DNA of 64,000 nucleotides from Marine Group I thaumarchaeote (lineage in GTDB: Archaea; Thermoproteota; Nitrososphaeria; Nitrososphaerales; Nitrosopumilaceae), in NCBI GenBank assembly GCA_013390375.1, contig JACATA010000003.1, forward strand, positions 1 to 64,000, read 5' to 3'. The translations under genes were made by a program, and so were the position numbers. Positions 26,420 to 35,102 of the stretch are shown in pieces. The first letter of the stretch is position 1. The number at the start of each line of letters is the position of its first letter. The notes beneath the pieces are model-generated. The model saw nothing but the letters and a program-made list of their open reading frames with translations, was not told the DNA's origin and searched no databases.

Positions 26420-27379
26420 TTGCTATCTAAGATTGAACAAGTAGAGATGCTAATTGCACTTGGCAAGGGAGACAAATATCGGCTGATGAACATAAGACAA
26501 AGTCTTGAGAGCGGCAAGGAACTTTTCATATCTGACAAGGACTTTCTGCAAGATTTGATCAAGACTCACCTGGGAGACAAAATCTATCAAGCAAGAGTCG
26601 TGTCTATATCAGAGAAACCTAATCTGTTTTGTGAAGAATGTGGCTCGGAAATTTCTGCTGATGAAAAGTTTTGTACCAACTGTGGAACGGAAAAGCTGGA
26701 ACCTGAAACAAAGCAAGAGGCTGGATCAGGAGAGCAACAGGCATCTGGTGGCTTTGCCTTTACTGCTGATGGTGATGTAGGTGAAAGCTCAACCAGGGAA
26801 ACTGCGCGGGAAGGTCTTACCAAAAAAATTTCAGAATTGGAAACAAAACTTGATGAGCAAACAAAGGCAACTAGGGAAACTGCACGGATAGAGCTAAAAC
26901 TAGAGCCTAAGAAGAAATCGAGACAGCAGGAACTGGAAGAATATGAAAAAAAGTATCTGAATGAATCAGCAACTAAAGTTACTTGGAAAGCCTACGACGT
27001 TAAGGCAAAAAGGAAGGTAGAGATTCAAAACCCGAAGGCTGTAAAGATGAAAAACGGCAAGTGGGCTGTCAAGGGCACATCCCCAATCACGGGCATCAAG
27101 GTTTTCAGGATTGTTGGAAACGAAAAGCCAGCCGTCTCAGCTGAAAAAACTGCAGACAGTCCGAAAGTGAAGAAGGAGCAGACCGCCCCAGCAGAAAAAC
27201 CCAAAGGCAGTCAGAAAACAGAGCCAGAAGTATTTTCACGATATTACAGGTCTCCCGAAGACGAGAGTCCGAAAGTAAAGAAATCTAAATCAAAAAAACC
27301 TAATCCATTTTGTGAAGAATGCGGATCCAAGATTCCCGCAAAGGATATGTTTTGTACTAACTGTGGGGCGAAGCGATAG
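26420..27379 (+). CDS. Double zinc-ribbon protein with a Cys-less DUF5679-like domain
   Basis: 319 aa from TTG 26420; upstream sequence in frame is nth antisense. Order: a helical N-terminus, zinc ribbon CEECGS ... CTNCGT, an acidic linker, a coiled segment (about 130-152) almost identical to one in the RqcH protein, an ELEEYEKKY stretch, then a segment like DUF5679 (NPKAVKMKNGKWAVKGTSP) in which the expected cysteines are replaced, a charged linker and a second ribbon CEECGS ... CTNCGA. No enzyme motif. The ELEEYE stretch recurs in the next gene. Confidence 0.72.
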   Translation: MLSKIEQVEMLIALGKGDKYRLMNIRQSLESGKELFISDKDFLQDLIKTHLGDKIYQARVVSISEKPNLFCEECGSEISADEKFCTNCGTEKLEPETKQEAGSGEQQASGGFAFTADGDVGESSTRETAREGLTKKISELETKLDEQTKATRETARIELKLEPKKKSRQQELEEYEKKYLNESATKVTWKAYDVKAKRKVEIQNPKAVKMKNGKWAVKGTSPITGIKVFRIVGNEKPAVSAEKTADSPKVKKEQTAPAEKPKGSQKTEPEVFSRYYRSPEDESPKVKKSKSKKPNPFCEECGSKIPAKDMFCTNCGAKR

Positions 27380-27388
27380 CTAAAGTAT

Positions 27389-27859
27389 GTGACAAGTATG
27401 CAAAAAACAATGATTCTCCCCGCTTGTTTAGGAATTCTCCTAGTTGGAATTGTAATGATTCCAGGTGTGTTTGCAGCTGGAGGATGTGGCGAAGGAACAG
27501 TTCTAGTAGACGGAGTATGTCAGCTTGCGCCTGTAGAATCTAGTGGATGTGGCGAAGGAACAGTGTTAGTTAATGGTGTTTGTCAGCTTTCAGGCTCATC
27601 CGGAACTTCAATTCCACCGCTCTATATTGCAGGTGGAGCTGCTGCAATAGGCGCCGCAATTATTGGAATTGTCTTTGCTGTAAAGAGAGGATCAGGAACG
27701 CCAAAACCTGCCAGAGAAGAGCTTGAAGAATATGAGAGCAAGTACGTAGCAAGAAAGCCAGCAGAGAAAAAAGAAACATCTTCGTCTTGTAACAATTGTG
27801 GAACCAGACTAAAGCCAACTGCAAAGTTTTGTGGCAAGTGTGGCACCCCACGTTCGTAA
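27389..27859 (+). CDS. Membrane protein with Cys repeats outside and zinc ribbon inside
   Basis: 156 aa, GTG start (ATG 27398 also possible). Signal-like helix at about residues 8-28, two copies of GCGEGTVLVxGVCQL outside, a membrane helix at about 74-94, then an ELEEYESKY stretch and a C-terminal zinc ribbon (CNNCGT ... CGKCGT). It lies 9 nt after the previous zinc-ribbon gene, and the shared stretch suggests common ancestry and a joint role. Function unknown. Confidence 0.72.
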   Translation: MTSMQKTMILPACLGILLVGIVMIPGVFAAGGCGEGTVLVDGVCQLAPVESSGCGEGTVLVNGVCQLSGSSGTSIPPLYIAGGAAAIGAAIIGIVFAVKRGSGTPKPAREELEEYESKYVARKPAEKKETSSSCNNCGTRLKPTAKFCGKCGTPRS

Positions 27860-27892
27860 TCACTATTATAGAGAAAAGCTAAATCACAATTA

Positions 27893-29047
27893 TTGGAATT
27901 AACAGAGGACGAAGAGAAATCTCTAAACGGAGAACATGGTGAAGCGCTGCAAATAGCATACAGGATTTTGTCAGCTACCGGTGAGGCAACCGACGCTGAA
28001 AAACTTGTGCCGATTCATTGGGCGCATGTCTCCGGCGTAAACTATAACACGATTGGCGATGCAGGCGAGGAGTTTCTGGCAACTCTAAGCAAGAGTGCAA
28101 AGTTCAAGGTAAGGACTACGGTAAACCCGATGGGCTATGACAAGGACAGCGTAGAAAAGTTTGGTCTTGATGAAAATTTTATACAAAAGCAGGAAAGCAT
28201 TAAAAAATCATACAAAAAGATGGGAGTCACTCCATCGTTCTCCTGCATTCCTTATGAGGTCTATGATATGCCACAGGAAGGCACACAAGTAGCCTTTGCG
28301 GAAACCAACGCGGCAATATATGCAAACTCGATTGGAAAGCTAAAGACAAACAAGGAAAGTGCGTTTTCTGCTCTGGCAAGCGCAATTACTGGCAAAAGCC
28401 CATACTCTGATCTCCGAAAGGACGATTCCCCAACCATGTCAATCGCCATGAAGGTTTCCGAGCCAAACGAGCTGACATTTGGACTGTTGGGATATTTTGC
28501 TGGAAAGGTGGCGGACAAGTCTGTTGCAATTTCTGGCGTAAAGAATTTGGATAAAAGATGTAGCAAGTCATTGTGTGCCAGCATGGGAACGTCTGGAACC
28601 TGTGGCAAGTTTGTTTTGGATGACAATTCAGACGTATCCGAAAAGGTAGATTTTGACGAAAAGGAGATGCAGAAAGTTTACGACGAGCTAAACACCGCAG
28701 AGTCGGGCGACCTGATTACGCTTGGCAGCCCACAGCTTGGACTGGAGGAGATGAATGACCTGGCTTCAATGCTAAAGGGAAGGGCATTCAAGAAAAGATG
28801 TCTGATATTCTGCCCAAGGGCTATCCAGGAACAGGCAAGGCACCTGGGATATGCGGGCCAACTTGAAAGTGCTGGGTGTGAGTTGATGTCAGATTGTTGC
28901 ACATGCCTTACCCCACTGGTTACCAAAAAGGATGTAGACAGTGTTACCACAAACAGCATCAAGGGTGCATACTATCTGAAAAACTCAAACGGCTTGGATG
29001 TAAACCTAAAACCACTGTCAGAAATAGTGAGGGATGAGACAAGTTGA
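27893..29047 (+). CDS. Aconitase X catalytic subunit (likely phosphomevalonate dehydratase large subunit)
   Basis: 384 aa, TTG start. Matches DUF521/AcnX: cysteines in SLCASMGTSGTCGKFV, FCPRAIQEQARHLG and DCCTCLTPL fit an iron-sulfur active site. In archaea the two-subunit AcnX has been shown to dehydrate phosphomevalonate in a modified mevalonate route to isoprenoid lipids; that role is inferred here. The gene is notably richer in G+C than its neighbours (37 of 60 bases at 28681-28740). The small subunit overlaps its stop. Confidence 0.88.
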   Translation: MELTEDEEKSLNGEHGEALQIAYRILSATGEATDAEKLVPIHWAHVSGVNYNTIGDAGEEFLATLSKSAKFKVRTTVNPMGYDKDSVEKFGLDENFIQKQESIKKSYKKMGVTPSFSCIPYEVYDMPQEGTQVAFAETNAAIYANSIGKLKTNKESAFSALASAITGKSPYSDLRKDDSPTMSIAMKVSEPNELTFGLLGYFAGKVADKSVAISGVKNLDKRCSKSLCASMGTSGTCGKFVLDDNSDVSEKVDFDEKEMQKVYDELNTAESGDLITLGSPQLGLEEMNDLASMLKGRAFKKRCLIFCPRAIQEQARHLGYAGQLESAGCELMSDCCTCLTPLVTKKDVDSVTTNSIKGAYYLKNSNGLDVNLKPLSEIVRDETS

Positions 29048-29406
29048 CTCTGAAAACTATTGTAAGAGGAAAGGTTACTGGAAAGGTTGTCAAGTCCAAC
29101 CAGCCAATTAACTTTCTGGGTTCTGTTGACAAAAAAACGGGAGCAATTACTGACCAAAAACATGATCTGTTTGGGAAAAAGATTGCAGGTTCGATTCTAG
29201 TTTTTCCAAATGGAATAGGCAGTAGTGTTGGTGCATACACCATCTATTCGCTAAAATCAAACAATTCTGCTCCTGCTGCAATGGCTTGCCAAAAAGTGGA
29301 TCTTACTGTTGCATCTGGCTGTGCACTCGCAAACATTCCTTTGTTTATTTTGTCACCTGATGAATATGCCAGTATGAAAGACGGAGATGATGTATCGCTT
29401 GGTTAA
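29044..29406 (+). CDS. Aconitase X swivel subunit (DUF126)
   Basis: 120 aa, TTG start overlapping the large-subunit stop (TTGA), so the two are coupled. It matches the AcnX small swivelling domain: FPNGIGSSVGAYTIY and the C-terminal IPLFIL block. It partners the catalytic subunit to complete the active site. Confidence 0.88.
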   Translation: MTLKTIVRGKVTGKVVKSNQPINFLGSVDKKTGAITDQKHDLFGKKIAGSILVFPNGIGSSVGAYTIYSLKSNNSAPAAMACQKVDLTVASGCALANIPLFILSPDEYASMKDGDDVSLG

Positions 29407-29464
29407 GAGCGTCAGGAAGAAAAAAAGATACAAGGATCCTTACAAGAAAAGATACCGAGAAAAT

Positions 29465-31363
29465 TTAGGTTCCTGATCCAGATTCTATTATTTTACATGC
29501 ACCCGCAGGCAAGACTCGCACATAATCATCAATACTAAATGGCTTTGCAATCTCCTCATTGCTTGACAAAAATTCATAACGAATTCTTTTTGCAACATCA
29601 GCCATATCCTGTCCTGTGGGTTCTATCATTGCATAGCAAACTGCTGTATCTTTCAGGCTTGGCGGACCGCAGGTAAGCAAATAGCTTTCCTCATGTTTGA
29701 TTATGGCAACACACATCTTCAAGGTTGATATTTTTACAAAGTTGCGCTGTCCCTCTATCATAAAAGATCCCTTGGCCATAGATTGTCCGCTGGGAGCGCC
29801 TTTTTTGACTTGGTCTGGGTTAACCCAGTAAGCGCTTGAACCATAGAATGCTTCCTTCCATACTTTGCTAAAGCAGACTGTGGCATGGGCAACTTGAGTA
29901 AGGCTTGCGGGCGTAGATGTGGCATTATCCTTTAGTAAGAAAAATGGCGAGCCAGATATTTCAGCATGGAAAACCTTGTCGTTTTTATCAAGGTGCTTCC
30001 GGATAATGGCAGAGTTTGATGAAGAGTCACGTCCTCCCACCGCCAAGACGCCATCTGTTGTGTAAAACCATCTATACCGTTCAAACCAGTTTTTCTTTCT
30101 AACCTGTGTAAAGCTAACTGACTTTGCACTCTCACCTTTCTCAATCACTTTTTCAAGCTCGTTTTCAGTTTTTATCAGTAATTTTTCAATGGAGCCTATG
30201 GCAGCTTTTTGCTTTTTTGATTCGTTGAATAATGTGGAAGCGGTTGTGGGAAGAGACGAGTTCAAATCTATTTTGATTTTTTCATCCTCAACTTTGAGAT
30301 ATGTTATTCCTTTTTCTTTTACAATCTCCGAGTTGTTCTTTTTCAGCAGGGCAGTAATTTTGGAATCATCCATTGATGAAATTCCCTGAGAAAGTCCTTC
30401 AAAAAGTGAGTTTGCTACTGCAGCAATTTTTTCCGATTTTTCGGTTACTACCTTAATTGCCTTTGTTTGCTCATCAAGTCTTGTTTCCAATTCTGAAATT
30501 TTTTTGGTAAACGAGGAGCTCTGAATTGTTTTTCCTTTGGTAAGAATGCTTTCAGTGAAAACTGTATCAAGGCCATCCATAAAGCTGGCAATTTTTTCAT
30601 GGTTTTCTCCCTCTAAGGAAATTGGATTAACATACGTCTCATCATTTCGAACAATTTCAGGATCATGTTGGCCATTTACAACATTGTTAACAATTTGTGT
30701 GGCGGAGTCAAATAATCGCTTTACCTCCTCATTCGACGTTTCTTCTCCTTTCTTTTTTGATTCTACTTTTGCCAATCTTGTTATCTCTTCGATATACTTT
30801 CTGGGTAATCCCAATGTTTTTCCTATCCATTTTGCCACGGGGGTGGAAACGGAATGAATAGCCTCAAAATCTTTCTCGGTCATATTCAAAATATCCAAGT
30901 TGTCTAGTGGAGGTTGAACATATTGTGAGCCTACACGTAGTTGTCTGTGTCTGACGTTAATGGAATGTGACAACGCTAGGATTTTCATTTCATTGTTACA
31001 AATGATGATGTTTCCATCACTAAACAACTCTACAACAATGACAAATTCCTTTTCAAAATAAGAAAGCGTCAAGTATACAATTCTTTCAGTGCCTATCTGC
31101 TTTACCTCCTTGAGTTTGAATCTGAGTAGGTTACTTCTAAGGTGCTTTAACAACTTGTTTGGCTCAATCTGTTCTATCTTCACATTTGTTATCCAAATTC
31201 CAAAAGTGGACAACATAAGTAAAATGTCAGGTTTTTCTGGGTGATGAAATTTGAAAAGTAGGCCGTCTTTTGTAATCCCATAGATGTTACTAAGATAGTA
31301 ACCATCAATTCTTTTGTTGATGTCATTAACAAGATATCTTAATTCAATTCCAGCTAGTGTCAT
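29465..31363 (-). CDS. rqcH: RqcH/NFACT ribosome quality-control protein
   Basis: 632 aa from ATG 31363, chosen because TLAGIELRYLVNDI is the usual family start; ATG 31384 would add 7 residues. Order: NFACT-N (1-170), a helix-hairpin-helix-like middle, a coiled-coil pair (about 270-430) and NFACT-R (about 435-520, RWFYTTDGVLAVGGRDSSSN), then a C-terminal NFACT-C-like part. RqcH binds split 60S/50S subunits with stuck peptides and adds C-terminal tails. A 54-bp part of the coiled coil (30457-30510) is shared with the zinc-ribbon gene. Confidence 0.9.
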   Translation of the reverse strand: MTLAGIELRYLVNDINKRIDGYYLSNIYGITKDGLLFKFHHPEKPDILLMLSTFGIWITNVKIEQIEPNKLLKHLRSNLLRFKLKEVKQIGTERIVYLTLSYFEKEFVIVVELFSDGNIIICNNEMKILALSHSINVRHRQLRVGSQYVQPPLDNLDILNMTEKDFEAIHSVSTPVAKWIGKTLGLPRKYIEEITRLAKVESKKKGEETSNEEVKRLFDSATQIVNNVVNGQHDPEIVRNDETYVNPISLEGENHEKIASFMDGLDTVFTESILTKGKTIQSSSFTKKISELETRLDEQTKAIKVVTEKSEKIAAVANSLFEGLSQGISSMDDSKITALLKKNNSEIVKEKGITYLKVEDEKIKIDLNSSLPTTASTLFNESKKQKAAIGSIEKLLIKTENELEKVIEKGESAKSVSFTQVRKKNWFERYRWFYTTDGVLAVGGRDSSSNSAIIRKHLDKNDKVFHAEISGSPFFLLKDNATSTPASLTQVAHATVCFSKVWKEAFYGSSAYWVNPDQVKKGAPSGQSMAKGSFMIEGQRNFVKISTLKMCVAIIKHEESYLLTCGPPSLKDTAVCYAMIEPTGQDMADVAKRIRYEFLSSNEEIAKPFSIDDYVRVLPAGACKIIESGSGT

Positions 31364-31464
31364 AATATGAGTAAAAAGAGCCACCGATTATACTCTTATC
31401 GATTATTTGTATACACAGACAAAGGTATTAAAAATGGCACTGCGGAATCAATCTAGAAATTTAA

Positions 31465-32142
31465 TTGGTTGGACACGGTAAAAAAAGAATAAGGTTTGGA
31501 TCAAAGGGTAAAAAAATTGAGGATTTTGTAGACCCTGACAAAGACCCTCGTAGCTATCTCAAGCGATATCTTTTAGAAGAAAAATACAAGGATTGGTTTG
31601 ACCGAAATTATCCTGATCAAACAATTTACGAGGCAGTTGGACTAAATGAATGGGATTATAATGAAATGAAAAAGAAACTTTCTCCTGATCAAACTGTAGA
31701 AGAGAAATCAAAAACTGAACCGGAACCGGAACTTGAATCGGAATCAAAGATAGAAACAAAATCCACTGACACATCAAAGATACCACCAACTCAACCAGCA
31801 GTCTCTGAGGAACAACAAAACATCACCAAAAAACGTACTAACATGCTTTTCTGGCTGCGCATTGGCTTTGCACTTATTGGAGGAGCGAGTGCAACATTTC
31901 TCTTTGAGGGAATAGAAGACACCGAAGAGCACAGATGGTCATCAATTATTTTTATGATTGTTCTTTTCATTATCACTTGCTTCATAGCAAAGGGAATGAA
32001 GATAAACTTCCCAAAGTCGGATAGAAAGAAACTTGTAACAACAGGAATTGGCAGTTTTATATTCTTGTACTTGTTTGCATGGATCATGACCTATACGCTT
32101 TTGAATCTTCCAAGAGATGACCTTTCACTGCCATTTACTTAG
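31465..32142 (+). CDS. Membrane protein with charged N-terminal domain
   Basis: 225 aa, TTG start. Residues 1-75 are basic and aromatic (DPRSYLKRYLLEEKYKDWFDRNYPD), 76-125 are a Pro/Glu/Ser/Thr linker, and three membrane helices follow at about 128-146, 160-177 and 192-214. Adjacent to cbiT (14 nt) but with no cobalamin-related motif. Unknown function. Confidence 0.68.
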   Translation: MVGHGKKRIRFGSKGKKIEDFVDPDKDPRSYLKRYLLEEKYKDWFDRNYPDQTIYEAVGLNEWDYNEMKKKLSPDQTVEEKSKTEPEPELESESKIETKSTDTSKIPPTQPAVSEEQQNITKKRTNMLFWLRIGFALIGGASATFLFEGIEDTEEHRWSSIIFMIVLFIITCFIAKGMKINFPKSDRKKLVTTGIGSFIFLYLFAWIMTYTLLNLPRDDLSLPFT

Positions 32143-32156
32143 ACTGGTTGTATCAT

Positions 32157-32747
32157 ATGTGGAAGACAAAAACTCCCGGTATTCCTGACGAACTTTTTGA
32201 ACGAGATGAAAATGTTCCAATTACAAAGGAAGAAGTGCGAGTGGTTCAGATTTCAAAGGGCAGACTAAAACCCGGAATGATTGTTTATGATATTGGTTGC
32301 GGCTCTGGCTCCATGTCAGTAGAGGCAGCATTACAGGTAGAAGATTCTGGTCATGTCCATGCAGTAGATTATGATCCAAAAGCAGTAGAATTAACAAAAA
32401 AAAATCTTGCAAAGTTTGGTATATCAAACGTTTCTGTAATAGACAAGAATGCCATTGAAGCTATCTCTGAGTTACCTGATGCGGATGCAATCTTTGTGGG
32501 TGGAACAGGTAAAGATACGACAGAAATTGTGAAGATGTGTCTAGACAAGCTTAAGCTAGAAGGAAGAATAGTAATAGGAATGATACAGATAGAGACAATA
32601 TTTTCTGTTCTGTCTTTTGTACAGGAGCAAGGTCTCAAGTCAGTTGACATAACTCAGGTTACCATTTCAAAGAGTCGAAAGACGTCTACAGGAACTATGA
32701 TGCTTGCACGAAATCCAGTCACAATATTGTCTGCCACAAAAAATTAA
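32157..32747 (+). CDS. cbiT: Cobalt-precorrin C15-methyltransferase/decarboxylase
   Basis: 196 aa from ATG 32157 (MWKTKTPGIPDELF, the family start); TTG 32148 would add three residues. The SAM motif YDIGCGSGSMSVEA is clear, with Asp in VDYD. CbiT methylates C15 and removes the acetate carboxyl at C12 in corrin synthesis. cbiL and cbiF follow on the same strand. The CbiE half that often pairs with it is not in this window. Confidence 0.93.
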   Translation: MWKTKTPGIPDELFERDENVPITKEEVRVVQISKGRLKPGMIVYDIGCGSGSMSVEAALQVEDSGHVHAVDYDPKAVELTKKNLAKFGISNVSVIDKNAIEAISELPDADAIFVGGTGKDTTEIVKMCLDKLKLEGRIVIGMIQIETIFSVLSFVQEQGLKSVDITQVTISKSRKTSTGTMMLARNPVTILSATKN

Positions 32748-32761
32748 AAAGATGATTTTTT

Positions 32762-33484
32762 ATGGCTGAATTAGTTTGTGTTGGTTGCGGACCCGGAGAT
32801 CCAGAATTATTAACAGTCAAAGCTGTAAACGCCATTAATGCAGCGGATACAATCATGTGCCCTGCTTCAAATGAGGATAGACCAAGTATTGTGTTATCCA
32901 TTGTTTCTGATATAATTGATAAATCGAAAAACCAAGAAATTGTGCGACTGATATTTCCAATGACAAAGGACAAAGATGTACTTGAGGCAACCTGGAAAAA
33001 AAACGCAAAGATAATGGCCGAAAAAGTATTGTCTGGAAAAAATGTTGTTTACATTACAATAGGAGATCCATACCTGTATAGTACATGGATATACATGCAC
33101 AGAGAGATTAAAGCCAATTACCCGGAAATGAAAATTAGCGTAGTTCCTGGCATAGTTTCCATATTCAGTTTTGCATCAAAAATTGGAGTTAGCGTAGCTG
33201 AAGGTGCAGAAAAAGTTTCAGTAATTCCATCTTGTTATGATTTGACCACTGTAAAGGAAATTGCAAGAAACTCAGAAAGCATGATCTTTCTTAAAGATGG
33301 AAGATATTTTGATCAAGTCATACAGATTTTAAAGGATGCGGGGTTCCCTGACAGTTCTATTTTTGCAATTGGGCAAGATCTTGGAACAGATCATGAAATA
33401 ATTAGAAAAATGACCTTGGGTGAAGTTAATGATGATACCCTTACTACCAAATATTTTTCTATTCTGGTGGTAAAGCGTGCCTAA
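32762..33484 (+). CDS. cbiL: Precorrin-2 C20-methyltransferase
   Basis: 240 aa. A class III methyltransferase with the N-terminal GCGPGDPELLTVKA loop and ITIGDPYLYSTW, the segment typical of the C20 enzyme. It sits between cbiT and cbiF; cbiF starts before its stop, so the three are one operon. Confidence 0.9.
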   Translation: MAELVCVGCGPGDPELLTVKAVNAINAADTIMCPASNEDRPSIVLSIVSDIIDKSKNQEIVRLIFPMTKDKDVLEATWKKNAKIMAEKVLSGKNVVYITIGDPYLYSTWIYMHREIKANYPEMKISVVPGIVSIFSFASKIGVSVAEGAEKVSVIPSCYDLTTVKEIARNSESMIFLKDGRYFDQVIQILKDAGFPDSSIFAIGQDLGTDHEIIRKMTLGEVNDDTLTTKYFSILVVKRA

Positions 33485-34250
33485 GGTTTACTTTGTGGGA
33501 TGTGGGCCTGGTGATCCAGATCTAATTACTGTCAAGGCAAAAAAACTAATTCAGAAGGCAGATGTTGTTGTATATTCTGGCTCTTTGATTCCGCCAGAGA
33601 TTCTTAAACTGTGCAAAAAAGCCAGAATATATGATGCAGCAAAACTTGTACGCGAAGAAATTTTTGATCTGTTAAAAAAAAATGCCAAAAAAGGCAAAAA
33701 GGTTGTACGACTTCATGATGGTGATCCATCCATTTACGGTGCAATACGTGAACAGATGGACAACCTGTATAAAGAAAAAATTGATTCTGTAATAATACCG
33801 GGAGTTACATCATTTCTAGCATCTGCAGCTGCACTTGGAGCTCAGCTAACACTTCCTGGCGTAACACAAACAATGATAATATCAAGAGCAGAAAAACGCA
33901 CAAAAGTTCCAAAGCGTGAGAAAATATCAGAGCTTGCAAAACATCGAGCAACAATGATCTTCTATCTTAGTGTACATCTTTTATCAAATATAGTAAAAGA
34001 AGCACTGGCAGGTGGATATCCAAAATCAACACCCGTTGGAGTTGTTTATCGTGCAAGTTGGGATGATGAAAAAATTATTACAGGAACGCTGGATACAATA
34101 GCAAAGAAGGTTAGAGATCAAAAGATTACGCGAACCGCTATAATCATAATCGGTGATGTTATAAAACCAAAGTCATACGAATATTCTCGCCTATACGATA
34201 AAACATATAGCCATATGTTTAGAAAGGCAAAGACTAAACCAAGAGGCTAA
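33477..34250 (+). CDS. cbiF: Precorrin-4 C11-methyltransferase
   Basis: 257 aa with GTG start 8 nt inside cbiL. The GCGPGDPDLITVKA loop and the C11-type RLHDGDPSIYGAIREQ motif are intact. It methylates C11 before ring contraction by CbiG. The 3' end overlaps the convergent racemase-like gene by 17 nt. Confidence 0.92.
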   Translation: MPKVYFVGCGPGDPDLITVKAKKLIQKADVVVYSGSLIPPEILKLCKKARIYDAAKLVREEIFDLLKKNAKKGKKVVRLHDGDPSIYGAIREQMDNLYKEKIDSVIIPGVTSFLASAAALGAQLTLPGVTQTMIISRAEKRTKVPKREKISELAKHRATMIFYLSVHLLSNIVKEALAGGYPKSTPVGVVYRASWDDEKIITGTLDTIAKKVRDQKITRTAIIIIGDVIKPKSYEYSRLYDKTYSHMFRKAKTKPRG

Positions 34251-34995
34251 CATTTTTTTTAATTCCAATTTGCCAAAGATACCTTTGAAATTTTTTTGGA
34301 TCAGATGATGTAAAAATTTTCATTGTGTTTGTTTTTGATGGTTTTTTTGCCACAATTTTTCTAACTTTCTGAGCTATCTCCTTTGCAGGATCTACAAATG
34401 TAATATTTGGAAATTGTTTTTTCAAAAATGGTAGTAAAAATGGTAAATGAGTACTAGATAATATTGCTACATCAACATTCGATTTCGAAAATGGTTTTGA
34501 AAGTACTTTTCTAACAGTTTTTTCACACAATTTCTGATTGTCAAGAAATTTTCCTTCTTCCACCAAACGCACTAACTGAGTTGCATCAATCCTCTTTAGA
34601 TTGACATGTTTGGGCAACCTGCTCTTTCTTACATATTCGGATAATTTTTTACTTCGGATTAGGGCAAGGGTGGCAAGTATTGCAACATTTCCTGTCATGG
34701 AAATTTTGGCTGCCTTTTTGATTGGTGGTAATACTTTTACTATATTTTTTTTATTTATCTCAACTAATAGAGATGGAGTATTAGAGCCAATTACTATCAA
34801 ATCCGGCTCAAATTTTTCTTCTAACATGTTTACTGTTTTGGTTATGATTTTGGTTAATTGAGACTTTGATTTTTTACCATATGGGAAATTTTTCTGGTCA
34901 GCAAAATAGACGATGTCAGATTTTATTGCTTGTTGTATTGGCTTTATTATTGAAAGAGACCCAAATCCAGAGTCAAACACTGCGATTTTTGCCAT
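34234..34995 (-). CDS. Glutamate/aspartate racemase-fold protein lacking both catalytic cysteines
   Basis: 253 aa. It follows the MurI pattern: VFDSGFGSLSI near residues 6-16, YFADQKNFPYGKKS at 30-43, then SNTPS at 71-75 and STHLPFL at 181-187. Active racemases have cysteine where this protein has Ser71 and Ser181. Archaea make no murein, so a changed role (binding, or a serine-based reaction) is likely. Divergent from the cdvB paralogue. Confidence 0.82.
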   Translation of the reverse strand: MAKIAVFDSGFGSLSIIKPIQQAIKSDIVYFADQKNFPYGKKSKSQLTKIITKTVNMLEEKFEPDLIVIGSNTPSLLVEINKKNIVKVLPPIKKAAKISMTGNVAILATLALIRSKKLSEYVRKSRLPKHVNLKRIDATQLVRLVEEGKFLDNQKLCEKTVRKVLSKPFSKSNVDVAILSSTHLPFLLPFLKKQFPNITFVDPAKEIAQKVRKIVAKKPSKTNTMKIFTSSDPKKFQRYLWQIGIKKNVSLLV

Positions 34996-35033
34996 AAATC
35001 CAAGTGATTTGTTCCAGTTTTTACTGTTTGTTA

Positions 35034-35045
35034 GCTAAATTTAGC
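35034..35045. promoter_or_regulatory. 12-bp palindrome in a divergent promoter region
   Basis: GCTAAATTTAGC is a perfect palindrome between the racemase-like start (34995) and the cdvB paralogue start (35103). It could be a dimeric operator; in AT-rich DNA a chance palindrome is also possible. Confidence 0.3.
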
Positions 35046-35102
35046 CTAGTGTTGATCTAATTACACACCCAGTATTATGAATAAAATTGTAAACGATGCT
35101 CT

